Assembly (NCBI GenBank): GCA_038143955.1
Contig: JAYQMT010000004.1
Span: forward strand, 146,819-210,818
Direction: 5' to 3'
Length of the DNA: 64,000 nucleotides
DNA from: Porticoccus sp038143955
GTDB taxonomy: Bacteria; Pseudomonadota; Gammaproteobacteria; Pseudomonadales; Porticoccaceae
A program made the translations under genes and the position numbers. The notes below the pieces were generated by a model that worked only from the letters and a program-made list of their open reading frames with translations, was not told where the DNA came from and made no database searches. Positions 37,701 through 51,300 of the stretch are shown here, piece by piece (positions within the stretch are counted from its first letter, which is position 1; each line of letters opens with the position of its first letter).

Positions 37701-40085
37701 TTTAGATTGTTATTTATATCACTCAGGTCTTCATATAAAGAGGTAGCCGATTCAATAAATGTAGCGGTTATCTTATGGTTGTTTTTGTAAACCACTTCGT
37801 GATTCCACGAGGGGCAGAAAAATACAGAACTATATTTTTTAGCTTGCGTAGTAAGTATATCATCATCAGATAAATAAGGCCTAGGCATTGTGAACCTAAA
37901 CTTCTTTGAGCCAAGGTGGCTTTCCAAAAATTGTAAAATCTCTAAAGCTTCTTCATCGTCTCTTTGACCAAAGACAACTGTAAAAGTTGACATATTTTGG
38001 TTGACTTCTTTTTTGTACGCTTTTTTATAATACTTTATAAATTTTGTTTCAATATTAGTTGGAGTATTTTTAAGCGTAAATGTAAGGCTTGGTCTTTGTT
38101 CAAAATTTCGAACTTTTGCCCATTGATACTTTGGTATCCTATTTGGGTCTTCAAGGTATATGCTATGCCGACCTCTAACGGCTGGAATTAAAAGTTCTAT
38201 ATCTTCTTCTGCTTCAAGTGTAAAATCTGAAAGAGGTATTAAATCGACAGTAAAGTCTCCTCTTTTTACAGGGCTTGCAAGCTGAAATTGTCTGTAATTT
38301 TTTAAGAAAACAATCCTTGGCCTATCTTCGCCTGTTTGTGGATCTTTTAAGTTAAAATCAATTTCATCAACTCCTTCAGGAAAAAACGGTTTATTTGAAA
38401 GGCAGTCCTCCGGGCATCTCGTAAATTTTTTAACCTCTATATGTATATCTTTTGAAGGATCTTCTACCGATATAATTAAATTACTATCACTTTCAAAAAT
38501 CTGATTAATGTCTGTTTCTAGATCCAATGTGTTTTCGATACCATCTTCATTTCCATCTTCATTTAGTGATCCAAAAATAAAAGTATATTCATCAATAATT
38601 CCACGAATATTAGTTTTAATTAAATTAAATATTGAACCTTCGTTTTTTGGTGTTTTGATAGAGATGCAATCCATCGTTGTTAGGTCTTGCTTTTCTCTAA
38701 ATTTTATCTTGCCCAGTATAGGCTTATTGGTTTGATCCCTGCTTGATACTTCAATATATTCTACTGCGCCTAAATTTTTAAGGCCAGGCTTTATCACATT
38801 TCCGTTTTCATCAATCTCTTCTTCTTTAAGAGAGAATGTATTTAATGTTATTTTTTCTCCTTTTTTAAAATGAGTTTTTTCGTCTATATATAAATTGATA
38901 TAAACATCTAATCTTTCATTAAATCCAGCATGACTTTCCACGCTCCTTGTTATGCTTTTCAGTTGCACAGGAAAACTTAGCAGATATAGCATTATTATTC
39001 CTGTAAGATATATTATGAGTAAAATTAGAACATATAAATTTTAAATCTTTTTCTATAAGGATTTGTATAAATAAAATTAAAACTTGCGACCTCGCTTGAC
39101 AACAACCTGTTACCTTTATAATCTAAACCAAAAATAGATTGATATGCAAAATGTTTTTCTTGTAGAAAATGCATAATAGCTTTAGCTTGCTTATCAGTTC
39201 TATTATTGAACCTTACATCAAGTTCCATCGGTAAAGAGTTGAGCGCTAGGTTGTTGACGTGATCAGAGCCTTCGGCCATTTTTATGTAATCATTTATCGC
39301 TGCAAAGCTAGATGTAGACCCATAAGATGGTCTCCAATGAAAGTCCTGAGTCCAGTATTCTGTGGTTGTTGGTCCCGGAAAGTTTTGATTGCTTGACTTA
39401 TGATCTTTGGTGCAATAAAAAAATTTACTTAGAGTTGTTGCTTCTACATCTTTAAAAGTGAAGCCCCCGCTCTTTAATCCATATATAAAAACTACAACTG
39501 AACCAACTACTGCATTTGCAGGTATCACTTCTGGGTGCAAGTCTAGCTGTACATTATAATATTCTTAATGACTTAGTTCATCGCAAGCCATTAATCTTTT
39601 TGTTGATCTTTGATTGTTTGGCAATACCTCCTGATTATTTTCATCGTAGAATTTTATCCCAACACCAACGCCGATTGATGAATTAACGTCTACTTCTCCA
39701 TTAATGGTATTTACTCGTGTATTATATGGGTCAATGGTTGTTGAATTTTCTTGAGCCTTTTTTACCATTGTTTTTACCGTATAACCGATAGATGGATTTA
39801 CAGGAAAAAAGAAGCCAAAATTTATCTCTTCACTTTCAGTGAATGTTTTTTAGAAAACAAATCACCTTTAGTAAGTACGTCTGATATTAAATAAAAGTTA
39901 CCATCAGTTATTACAAACTCGCCTCCATCTGTAATAATTTTAAATTCATTTCCAGCCAGATAGCCCCCACTTTCATCTGGGTTATCAATGTCGATTCCAT
40001 CGGGGACAGCAAGATTTCCTATTTTGACAATATCGTCAACTTCGTAAAGCTTTCCTAGCTCCCATTTTTTTGCTGGTATGTCCAT
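34763..40085 (-). CDS. Giant M-like minor tail protein with von Willebrand A domain; frame breaks and in-frame TAA
   Basis: Restored length about 1,770 residues, from MDIPAKKWELGKLYEVDDIV at 40085. Two regions resemble gpM-type minor tail protein: YWTQDFHWRPSYGSTSSFAA with LDVRFNNRTDKQAKAIMHFL, and MSTFTVVFGQRDDEEALEIL. Near 37560-36950 is a vWA domain: DIVFVVDTTGSMTHL (MIDAS Asp-x-Thr-x-Ser pattern) and DRIIIMLSDGVITA. Ig-like strands and an enzyme-like C-terminal domain (RRYWGYYLHTSHDDYIDGF) follow. Frame breaks lie near 39845 and 39000, and a TAA at 39565-39567 interrupts the same frame (CDELSH, stop, EYYNVQL). Likely a tail-tip component that binds metal-dependent ligands. Confidence 0.75.
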
Positions 40086-41285
40086 TTATCTGTATGATTG
40101 ACGTACGGTTGCTCTACCCCTGAGAAAGCCTCCCTCTGAAACTGCTAAGGCATCTTGATCCTTTACGCCATACTGTTCTAATTCTACAGGAACTTCTTCT
40201 GGTAAAGTTAACTTTCCAGCTAATTTAAATTCTTTTAGTTCTCCAAAATTATTATCGGTAAAAGATTTATCAAAACCAATGTCTGATAATTTAATTGTTA
40301 CATCTGCTCTCTGACCTGTTATTTTTAAAAATGGATCTAACTTTTCCCCTTCAAGATTTATTGTTATATCTATCTCATTTTTGCATACCCGAGATGGTAA
40401 TTCTCCGTCATCATCAATATACCCACTAATAGGTACTGGAACCTCAGGTATTCTGTTTGCGGATATATTATAGTCAAAACCAAGCGGATAATTTATACCA
40501 ACACTATTGGCTCCATATATCTTTGTATTGACTGCATGGGGCACTGTTAATTGCTCTTCTCTTACACAATCATATCTATCAAAGACTTCTTCTGAAAAGC
40601 CTTCTACGTGATCCATTTTTCCATAAACATCTAAATCGATAGTTGCAACAATTGGCTCAAAAGGTCTGGCGGAAAAAGATAAATTATGCAGATAGGCGTC
40701 ATTAAATATGTAATCTCCAATAGACCCAGTAACTCTACCTTCATTGACTTGTGGGTATATAGTGGGATCCATTAAGCCAGTTAAATCTGAAAATGTGTGC
40801 AGATTACCAGTATTCATGTAATAATCTATACTTTATCTACCCCTGATAGCTCCTTCTGCAGAATAATTTCTTATAATATCTATTTCTCCATAAGGTACAT
40901 CTTCTTTTATATCGAGTCTTGTTTCACCCGTAGAATAAACTTTTATATGATAGTCTCCAGCGTAAGCATCTTGGGCCATGTATAAAGCTTGCCCGTTAGG
41001 GTATGCTATTTTTTGCCCACTTCTAATTACTTCTACTGACGAAGGAATCTTCATACCCAATCCATCAGGATCGCCAAGAAGAAACCCTGATTCAAATGCG
41101 CCAGAAAAGTAAACATCCTCCTGTTGCTGAGCAAAAGATATATTATAGTCTTCTACAAATTTTTTAGCTTGAAGTGGTTGATTTGCTGATATTCTTGCGG
41201 CAGATGCAAAAACCATTACAGGGTGCTCACCTTCTGAAGCTAAAAGAACAGGGACATCTTCATATCTGTAAAAAGGTTTAGCCAT
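40086..41285 (-). CDS. Tail protein with tube-like domain, in-frame TAA
   Basis: The frame starts MAKPFYRYEDVPVLLASEG at 41285, overlapping the previous gene by 8 bases. A TAA at 40833-40835 separates 150 residues from a further 250 in the same frame (EGAIRGR, stop, SIDYYMNTGNLHTF). The second part can start at the ATG at 40817. It contains DAYLHNLSFSARPFEPIVAT, similar in pattern to segments of the 357-residue neighbour and of the protein at 62879-64000, suggesting a tail-tube or baseplate beta-sandwich family. Whether these are one or two proteins is undecided. Confidence 0.6.
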
Positions 41286-42351
41286 CTCCAAAAATAAATT
41301 TAGTATAGTTTATATCATCTTCATGAGGCCTAATACCCCTTTTATTATAATAAGATTTATAAGATAAATTTACAGTCATTCTGCCATTTGTTGATGCAGA
41401 CATCTCTTCGCCGATTAGTCTAGCTTCTTTGATTGTGTAATGTTGTATTGGATCTCCAAAGCAATCATTTATCTTTACAGCTATATCCTGCACTGTTGGA
41501 GTTCTTAAATACTTTCTCAAACTTTGATACTTATACTGCTCTATCTCAAGAGTAAAGTTCGTTGTTGTTTGTATTGGCCACATTACATCGACTTGAGCAG
41601 CGTAGGCAGATCCCACTACATATATTGGGTCTACTGGTATATCAATTGAATGATTAAAAGAAGTAACCCGATCAGTTGAAATCCCCGTGCATTCGATACT
41701 GATACTGCCTTGATTGGTAAGCCTTATTTCTGGAAAAACATTTTGTCCAGAAGCGTTATTTCTTGCACTGTTGTATGAACTTTCTTGTACAAACCTATTA
41801 CCTTCTTCGCTTAAGAAAAATAGGTCATCCTGATCTTCTTCGATGTAATCTGCGGTGCCGCCTATATCTCCAAAAATCCGAATACTTGTTGAGGTCTTAG
41901 GAAGATCTCCAACCTGACAATTTATAGTATGATTAGTTATGTAACCACTATGAAATCCAAAATATTCTCTTCCGTGATGAATACTTCCGCTAAAAGGTTT
42001 ATCACCCAAATACTGCAAAAAGAAATCTTCACTTACAAGAATAGAATTTATTGAAAAACTACCTTCCAGTGGCGCATTTAAGACAGCTAAACTTTTAGGT
42101 TTACCTTCTGATGTTCTGTTGCATTCTAACTCTCTTAAGAATCTGAAGCCATTTTCATCTAAAACAAAACCTTCTTCTTCTGCTTCTATCCTGCTTTGTT
42201 GGTCATGATATAGATCGTTAACATGACCCCACCCTAAAATGTTGATTGGTTTTTCTTCGATGGCATAAGATCCTTGTACGTCCTGCACTCCTGACATTTG
42301 TGTGCCGTCAATATAAAACTTTTGCTCATAACCTAATACTGCTTGCTTCAT
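41278..42351 (-). CDS. Tail-tube-like structural protein
   Basis: A 357-residue protein starting MKQAVLGYEQKFYIDGTQMS, immediately after the tape measure gene (stop and start share one base). The segment SGYITNHTINCQVGDLPKTS corresponds to a strand-turn pattern repeated in the genes at 40086-41285 and 62879-64000, so the phage carries at least three related tail proteins. QDVQGSYAIEEKPINILGWG near the N-terminus is the type of opening seen in such proteins. Role inferred from position: tube or distal-tail ring. Confidence 0.6.
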   Translation of the reverse strand: MKQAVLGYEQKFYIDGTQMSGVQDVQGSYAIEEKPINILGWGHVNDLYHDQQSRIEAEEEGFVLDENGFRFLRELECNRTSEGKPKSLAVLNAPLEGSFSINSILVSEDFFLQYLGDKPFSGSIHHGREYFGFHSGYITNHTINCQVGDLPKTSTSIRIFGDIGGTADYIEEDQDDLFFLSEEGNRFVQESSYNSARNNASGQNVFPEIRLTNQGSISIECTGISTDRVTSFNHSIDIPVDPIYVVGSAYAAQVDVMWPIQTTTNFTLEIEQYKYQSLRKYLRTPTVQDIAVKINDCFGDPIQHYTIKEARLIGEEMSASTNGRMTVNLSYKSYYNKRGIRPHEDDINYTKFIFGDG

Positions 42352-45300
42352 TAACTAAGCTCTCCGCCTATTCTTTTCTCTTCTCTAATAACCTCTATAA
42401 CCTTTGTTTTTATTTTCATAGCCAAGGCTTGTTCTTGCTCTACCGAATTAGCGCCAGAATCTGAAGATACTTGCTCATTTCCTGATTGATCTATGGATAC
42501 ATTAACATTTATATTATTAGTGACTTCGTTATTAGTTGATTGAGAGACTGCCTGCTTTTGATTTGAGTTAACTGACTCAAGTAATGGTTGTACTGCTGTG
42601 GAAGTTTGACTACCTTGTTGGTTTGGTTGAGATTGACCTCCCGAGAAAGTAGATGGATTGCTTGAGCCTGAGGTCCCGACTATACCTCCCTGGTAGTACC
42701 TTTTTGGAGCCTGCCTAGTATTACCTGAACTCAAGTTAGAGAACCTCATTATATTTGAGTTTGTCTTTACAAGTTTATCTGTGGCACTTTTTTTGATAAC
42801 GAAATCACCTTCAGTCAAACCAACTGGACCTACTTTATCTATACCAGCTGGTCCCTTTACGATAGGCAGGTCCCCTGAACTATTTATTTTGCTTAACCTA
42901 GCGTATCCTATCTTTTTGGCTGTTTCGGCAGGAATTACAGATTCACCTGCGGTCAACATTGCAGGAACTTTTCCGCCGGTATTTAAGCGTTTGGTTATTT
43001 TTTCAAAAAAAGTTGGCTCACTTTTGCCTTTTCTTGAATAAGTGCTGCCTATATTTTTTTCATCAGTAAAGCCAAATGCAGGAGTGTCTAACGGTTCAAA
43101 GTTTTTTATCGTAAGCAATTCCTTGCGGGGTAGCTTCATAGAGTTCCTCGCCCCTACTGTACTGCATCTTTTGACCTTTATTAAAAGATGCTTCTACTTC
43201 GCTATAATCTATGTCTACACCTGATGCTTTCAAGTTTTGGTAGGGTTCGGAGTATTTACCAAACCCCATACTTCCTTGCACTAAATTCTTGGCTTTTTCC
43301 TTTACGTAACCTGCGGCAGCTGAAACCACAGGACTAATAACTGTTGAAGTAAGAAAACTTGTATATGCACCAACAATTGCACCCAGAAGAGCTTTCTTTT
43401 TCTCAAATTTTCGATTTTTCTTTTGAACTTCATATGCAGCCTTATCCATTAAATGCTGACGATATTCGTCCATAACAGGATCTTCGTTTAGGAATTTTGA
43501 GCTCAATCTAGGGTCTCCTTTAGCTAGTGAAACTGTCGAATCTAACTTTAGTTGATTAAGCCTGTTCTTGTCAAAAGTTGGTGGTTTATCAAATTTTTTG
43601 TTTAATGTGTCGTTCATGTATTCAGTTGTAGCATACATTGTTGCAGCCCTAGTTACAGCTTGGGCAGCTTTGACACCTCGAGAGTTAGAATCCTCGTTTT
43701 TAAACTCTTTGGCTAAATTTTTAACGAATCCTCCTTCTTTATATTTGCCAACTTGATCTTTTGGTATAACGTACTCTCCTGCAGTTAACATTGCTGGAAC
43801 CCTGTCTTGACCTGCAGGGCCTTGAACGAGACCCCCTTTTGCAAACTTTTGTATTTTACCACCCATGTGTTTTAGATCAGGATCTGGATTAGGGTCTGGA
43901 CTAGGATTAGGTCAGGAGTATTTCTTTTCCTGATAAGCTCAACTTTTATTTCGTTCAACGTTGCGCTTATTCCGGAATTTATTTTTTTAAGATCGCCGAA
44001 ATCACCAGACATAACATCAATTGATTTCTGAGAATTATCATTGACAGCTTTAACGTTTAATTTTATATCTTGAGAGGTTGCAGGCTTCTTTGATAGATCT
44101 TTGCTTGATTTGTCTTCTACGCTTCTGTTAATTGTTTTTTCTAATTGAGAGAACTGTTCCTTTAATTCACGAATTGTATTTTCAAGTTCTAATTTTTTTG
44201 CAGATTGATCTGGGCGGTTCAATTCATCAAAAGCTGTTGTAGAACCACGGTTTTCTGGATTTAGAGCAATATCTTGAGTTTTTGGAATTTTTTGGTTAAA
44301 ACTCATAAATTCTCCAGGTGCGAAAGGATCGATATAGCCACTTGGTTCATTTACCATATTGACGCGCTCAGCTTTGGGAAACCTATCACCTGTAATATTT
44401 ATATAACTATCCTGTTCGGAATCTAGTGGGTCGAATCCAGTTTTCTCATGCATTAATTGAGCTAATTCTTGTGCTTTTTCTTTGTTAACATAATCAATTC
44501 GAGACTTTTTTCGCCGATAATTAAAATGTCTCTGTGACATCGGGATATTTTCTTGATAGTAATTAAGAGCTTCTTCTCGATTATTAAAACTTATTGGTTG
44601 TGTTTCTTTATTTTTTAATTGCGCCAAATCATCTTCAAATTTTTGTATCCGAAATTCTAGATCACTCTTTTCATTTAGTTTGGATTCAAGTTTTATATTC
44701 TTTAATTTTTCTACTCTTGGGTCAGACTCTATATCTGGAGCTTTTTGATTAGCGACAACCAATGATTTTGTATTCAAAGTTGCTACGTCAAATCTTTCTG
44801 GCTGACGCTTCATTATATCGTCTTCACCTTCTTTGGAACCTTTTACGCTTCTGTTTTGAGCGTCTTTTTCAATAGCTGTAGCTAATTCTCCAATACGTTG
44901 CCCAAGAGTTTCAAGTGGGGTTTTAAGCTGACCAACTTGTTTTAGCATTTTTTGATCAAGATCACCCGTATTTAATTTTATACCTTCTTTAAAGTCTGCT
45001 TGAAAAGACCTCATACTTTCCCCTAAAACATCAAGCTCAATACTTGATAATTTATTCAATGCTTCAACTAAATGATTGTTTGATCCTGCGATTTTATCTG
45101 CATCAGACATTCCTCCATCTTCGCCAGTAAAAGCAAAAGTTAAATCAGATATGATTTTATCGATACTGTCTTGCATCATTCTATCGAGTATAGCTTTTGC
45201 AATGTTTAATCCGAAGTCTTCAAAAGCTTCGCTTGCGCTTTTGGCCCCTGTGCCAATATCCATAAATAAATTCTTTAGACCAGTTCTAGCTTCGTCTAAT

Positions 45301-48300
45301 CCAATGTCAACTAAATCAGCACCTAAGTTTTCACTTTCAACTCTCAGTTGAGCCATTCTAACTCTAAGTTGATCCATTGCTCTTGATCCGTTGCCCAGCT
45401 CAATATTTGGCTGTTTTAGTGATTCTGCAAAAGCAAGCGCGTCTTCGGGTTTTTCAGTGATCAAAGCTCTTTGTGCCGCTTCTCTTGTTCCCCTGATTGA
45501 ATCTGCTTTCTCTGCCCCCACCTGTGCTCTGACTGAAGTTTCGAGTTGCATTCTGTTTACACTGGCTTTTCTTATGGCATTTTCCATGGCCGAAACTTTA
45601 TTCGAAGTTTCTTGTAATTCATTTGCTTGCGCTATCAACTCGCCTTGTTTTCCCATAGACGATAGTATGATAGCTTTTTCTGAAGCAATTAAGGCCGAAT
45701 TTTCTGCTGATAATATTTCTTGATCTAATTGGTTGCTTACAAATTGAGCAAGCTCTTCTGTATCTGTGAGCATTAAATTCTTTGCGTTATTTTGCCTTAT
45801 AGATAAAATTTCATTGGCTTTTTCAATTGTGAAATCCAGCCCTACGTCTGTATTCATATCCTTGCTTGACATGCTTGCTTTTCTTATGGCATTATCAAGC
45901 TCAATGAATTTGTTTGAAGCTTCCTGTAGCTCAGTAGCTCTTCTCATTTGCTCTGCTTGTTTTTGGCCTTCTTTAAGTATTTCAACTTTTTGGGCGGCAA
46001 TAAGAGCACTTCTTTGAGTGTTGGTTAATTCGCTACTTGTTTGGGCTTCAACAAGTTCTGATATTTTGTTTGAGCTTATTTGTGTCTTGAGTTTTTCTAA
46101 GTTAATAGCCTCTTCAGTTTTTGCATTTTGCAGTTCTGTTTCAATTTGAGATTGTGCGATTTTTTTCTGGTTTCATCAAACAAGAAAAATTCATTTCTTG
46201 CTTTAGCTTCTTGTTCTGCAAGTTTAGCTGAAAAAACTTCTTGAGCAAATTTAGCTTTTTGAATTCTTATAATATTATTCTGCTCTTCTGTGCCTTTGTT
46301 TGTTGCATCCAGAAGTTTTAGTTGAGCTTTTACCTGATCAAGAGAAAGTATTGCAGATTCTGCGTCTGTCCTGTTTTTCCCTACTTGAAGCTCGAATGCT
46401 TTTTGTCCAGACTCTTGTTGTCTCAAAAGAAGGCTAACCCTGTCTTTTTCGTGTTGATTTATAACCGCCTTGGTGGCGGCTTCACCCTTGATTGCTTGTG
46501 TAAGAACTTCGCTAAAGTTACCTTGCTCTTGTAATTTTTTCTGTAATTTTCGGGCTCCTTCTACAGTTTTCTTGCTTATCAGTGTCTCTATCTCTTTTTG
46601 TTTTGTTAGCTCTATTTCATTTTTTCTACCAACTTCTAGTAATTGATTTTTCCTTTCAAGCTCTCTATTGGTTTTTTTTCAATTCTTGAATTTGATCTTC
46701 TGTTAGTGTTGATATTGCTTTTTCATGTATGGCTACAAGGATTGCGGAAGCAACTGTTGCGTCTTTTACTTTTCCGTATTCAGCGATTAGTTCATTAACA
46801 ATAGCTTGATTGTCTTCCATTTCTTTAGCTTTCGATCCCACCCTTTTGAAAATATCATTTATTTGTTTAGCTTGGCTGGCAGAAAGAGCAGTGTCTAATT
46901 TTTGTTTATATTTGCTATATTGTCTCCGCTTATACCCTTGCTTAAATTCTCTTGAAAGTTTTGAGCACCTTTTTCTTTGTCATCCTTAAAAACATTTGAC
47001 AATTGATTTGTGCTAATTGTTGTAGTCGCTTGTTTATTGAGAGCATCAAGAGCTTTTTGTTGTGCTTGTAAAGTATCTGTTTGGAATTTTTGATCTATTA
47101 ACGCTAAATCTCTGGCGGTTTTATTTCTTATCGCCGTGGAAGCTGAAATTCCATTGTATTGAGATAAGATTCCATCGTTAGATTCCGCAATTTTTCTTTG
47201 CGTATCATTGATCTGATTTGAAAGGGTATTTTGATGAACAGCTAAATCTCTTTGATTTTTAAATTGAGCTATAACTCTAACATATTCATCCCTAAGCTCT
47301 TTAGTGCTTTGCGCAATTCCTTCTCCTTCTGAAGAATCTTGTAGATCCTTTTTAAGTTTTCTTAATTGTTTGACAACTGCTTTTAATGATGTGTCGGCTG
47401 CTTCCGCCTCTTTACCGGTGAATCCAGAAATATTATCTTTTGCATTGTCGATACTATCGAGCATTTTCTTTTCAAACTTTCAGCCATCAAAGTTCCTCCA
47501 AAAAACTCAGTACCTTGTAGTTGTTTAGAAAGTATGTCTGAAACTTTACCCACAGAAGAATCTTGCAACTCATTAAGATCAAATTGCCCTATTACTTTAA
47601 TATTATTTTCAAGTATCTTTATTTTTTCGCTTTCACTCAAATCATCATCTGAGATCATTGCTTGGCTAAGTACTCTACCTGCTTGAGCCCCCCTAAAACC
47701 AGAGGCCTGTTTTAAGAAATCACCATCTTTATCCCCTAAGTCTAGCATTTCAAAAAAGCTATCGAACTTATTTTCTATAAGTTCGTCAAAAGCTTTTGTA
47801 CCTTCTTCTAATGCAACCCTTTGTTTTTGAACTAAAATTAATTTTTGCAAAGTTTTTGTTTGATCTGCAACTGTCGAAGTATTATCGGTAAATTGATTAT
47901 TTAGCTTTTCGGCTATGTCAGTACCCATGATGTTTTCATCATACAATTTGGACATTGACTTTGAAGCTTAGACTCTATGTCAAAACTCTTCAGTTTTAAT
48001 GAGAAAAATTCTTCTTCTTGTTTTTGAGTTCTTCTTGATCCAAGAGCTTCGAGCTCTTTTATTTTTTCAGAATTTTCAGTTTGCGATTGAAGCGCTCCTA
48101 ATGCATTTTCGAGAGTTTCGGTGGATTTTGATAGCTGTTCTAATCTTTCAGCAGCTTTTTCTGCGCCACTCTTAAAGTGGCTCATTACATCCCAACCTAT
48201 AAGTTTAAAAGCTTCATTAACGCCTTGCATGATCAGTATGCCTTTTCCAACAATAGGAGCAAATCTTAAGAGTTGTTTTCCAGCTGCCAATGCACTTTTA

Positions 48301-51300
48301 CCCATTGAAAGTAAGGCTTTACCTCTGCCACCTTCAAATCCTTTTGAGAGGAATCCTTTGCCCCTGTCTTTGGCTGAACCAAGATGTTTAAATATAGAAT
48401 CTTTTACGCCTTTCATGCCCTCTATATCGCCAACCCCTTCAACCATAGGCTCGTCGCCTTTATCACTTAAAAATGTTTCAAGCATCTCTGAGCTTTCTTT
48501 TAATAGAATAAACGTACTTAAAAGATTGCTGGCACCTAAACCTAATTCCGCAAATTTTCTGGAGACCCCTGTTCCTGTTTCGGCAAATTCTTGCAAAAAG
48601 CCATTCGCCATACTGAGAGTGCTTTGAAGCATAAATAACCTCATCATGCTATCCCCGGCTGACTTAGTTTGCTTTTCGTTACTTTCTGTTACTTTTTCTG
48701 AAGAATCGTTTAGTTGTTTTTGATGTGCATTAAAAAGTTCGATGTGGCTAACAAATTCTCTAACTTTATCGGTTGCTTGTTCAAGCTCTTTACTAAACCC
48801 CGATGCTGGCCCCTTCAGTTTTGGTTTGTTTAAGGATCCTTGGCCAAACCCTTCTGTTCCAACTATACCCGCTACATAATTAGGCACAAACCCTGCAGAC
48901 ATTCCATGTTTCTTTGGATCTATGCCCATGCTCTTGGCCCGCCTTATTCCCTGCGCAACGCCTCCAGGCTCATCCCTTGTATTTGTTACCGCTAGCCCCA
49001 TCGGATTTTGCGGACTTTTTAATTGCGAGCTTTTTTCTATTTTTATTTTTGAGGCAGGTATTCCTGCAGCCTGTTCCCTACTGATTGCTTCACTCAAAGG
49101 ATTTGCATAGTTAGGTATGTAGTAGTTCTTACCTTTTTTGAGTAGTTGAATTTGATCCCATATTTCATTTGCGTCGCTATTTAATTTGCTTATAATTGGA
49201 TCTAAATCTTTACGTATTCCGCCTTGTTTCCTTTGTTTCGCAAACTTTTTAACTTCGTCCATTTTATCTTGCCACATCTTGAGGAGTCTTTGTCTGTCTG
49301 ACATTTTATCTCCGTCGCCAAGGTTTCTTCTATCTAAGTTGTAGAAATTAGGTATAAGGCCTTCTGCATATTGTTTGTAGATATTATCTCCTTTCCCTTT
49401 TCCTGCTTTAGTAGTGGTGAGATCTTGTATAGATATGACATCCAATCCTGGTGTGCCTGGAAACGCGCCTAGCGCATCTCTAAATTGTTTTCTATCTAAT
49501 CCATTTGTTATGCTTTTTAATTCTTTGAGGTTTTTAAATGAAAATCTTTGTCCAGCTGGGCCGTGAATCATTTTTCCACTTGTGACCATATTGGGCTGCA
49601 TTCTATATTGCAACTGAGGGAAGGCATATATTAAATCTTCAAAATTAGCCGAGGATCCTTGTTTAAATGATTTTTGCTGCTTGAGTGTGGGGGAAGTATA
49701 TGCGCCTCCTTGTTTCATGAATTTGCCTTGGCCTTCGCGTTGGAACATTCTATAAGCATCACCTTTGCGGTACGATTGCAAGAAATCAATTTCTCGATTC
49801 CCAGCGTTAGTGGTATAGTTCATAAAAGAACCGCTTTCTGTATCGCTTATGTTTCTACCACGACGGCCAAATCCACCATCTAACCTAATCGGTGTATTTT
49901 TGAAAGCAAAATTAGGTACAAGGCCTTGGTTTACAAAAGAATCAACACGCTCTATTTTATCTGCAGCAAAATATCCGTGTTTATTGTATTGCTTTACATG
50001 GTTGTTCAGCTTTTTTATAAAAAGTCCGTTTATATCTACATCTCTTTCTCGGCTGGAAACAAAGGCCATTTGATCGTAATGCTTACGACCTTGTCTGCCA
50101 AACCCTATAGGGGTGTTTTTGTTAACTTCTGCCTTTTCTTTTTCGATGACAGAATGGTAAGCTTTTGCTCTTGTTATAAATTCTTCCGCAGCCGAGGCTT
50201 TTACCTTATCTGGGTATTTCTCTGAAACTTGTTTTAGATATTGCCCGAATCCATCTAAATTAGATGAGCTACCTGATAAAATAGACATTTTTCCTGTCTT
50301 TTGATTCTTTTTCCAATTGATCGGCTGGCTCTTCCTGCCCATACCCCAATCTTGGTAACCAAAATTAGGAATCAATCCGTTTGCTGCATTTATTATCTCG
50401 AATTGACCAGCTGCTCGCCTGATAGCTTGGGTAAATTCTGGTTGATTTTTTGGCGCATATTTCGTTCCCTCTAACTGCTTTTCGGATCTTAGATCACCTT
50501 TCATTGGGCTGTCAATTCTCGACTGCCTTCTTTTTCTATTGTTTCATCGCTTGCTGATAAAAATGAAACTTTTCCTTTAGACGAATTTACTGCACTTATA
50601 ATCTTTTCTAGTGCTGGAGACATGCCGCCTGATTTCGTTTTAGCTGCTCCAGAAAGTATCGTATATGAACTGGCTCGCTGTAAATCTTCCAAGCTTTGAA
50701 TAAAATCTCCGTATTGAGCTGCTAAAGTGGTCTTGCCTACTCCAGACGGCCCCACTATTAGATCTTTTCTTTTCTTGCTTGAGAGTATTTCTTCAAGTAT
50801 ATCTTTTGATTTTGAAGGTATTCTATCTTTATCAAAAATTAAGTTAGCAAAATTAGGAACAGTCCCTCCTTCTTCTGGTGTGTAAAACTGTCCGTGCCCT
50901 TGCAGGGCAAGAGCAATCTCATTTGGATTAAAAGTTTTTCCGCCAATCTCAATCCTGCCTCCAGGATATCTTTTTCCGCCAGCATCATTAATTAGTGAGG
51001 TATATTTTATGGCTGCTCGCTCGGCTGATTTTTTATCAAGCTTTCTTCCTACTCTATCGAGGTAGAGTTTTTCAATACCTTTAATGACTTCACGTTGACT
51101 AAAATATTCATCCCCTAATTGTAAGTTGTAATTTGGTATGAAACCCTCGCTAAGCATGTCGTATAAATCAACATCTCCTAAACCTTTCGTAATTGGCTTT
51201 CTTGCAAATAAACTATTTGTACTTTTGTCCCAACCTGTTATGTGACCCTCCGATACTAAGTATCTTAGTTTTTTTCCTACAATATCTTGGGTGGTTCTAT

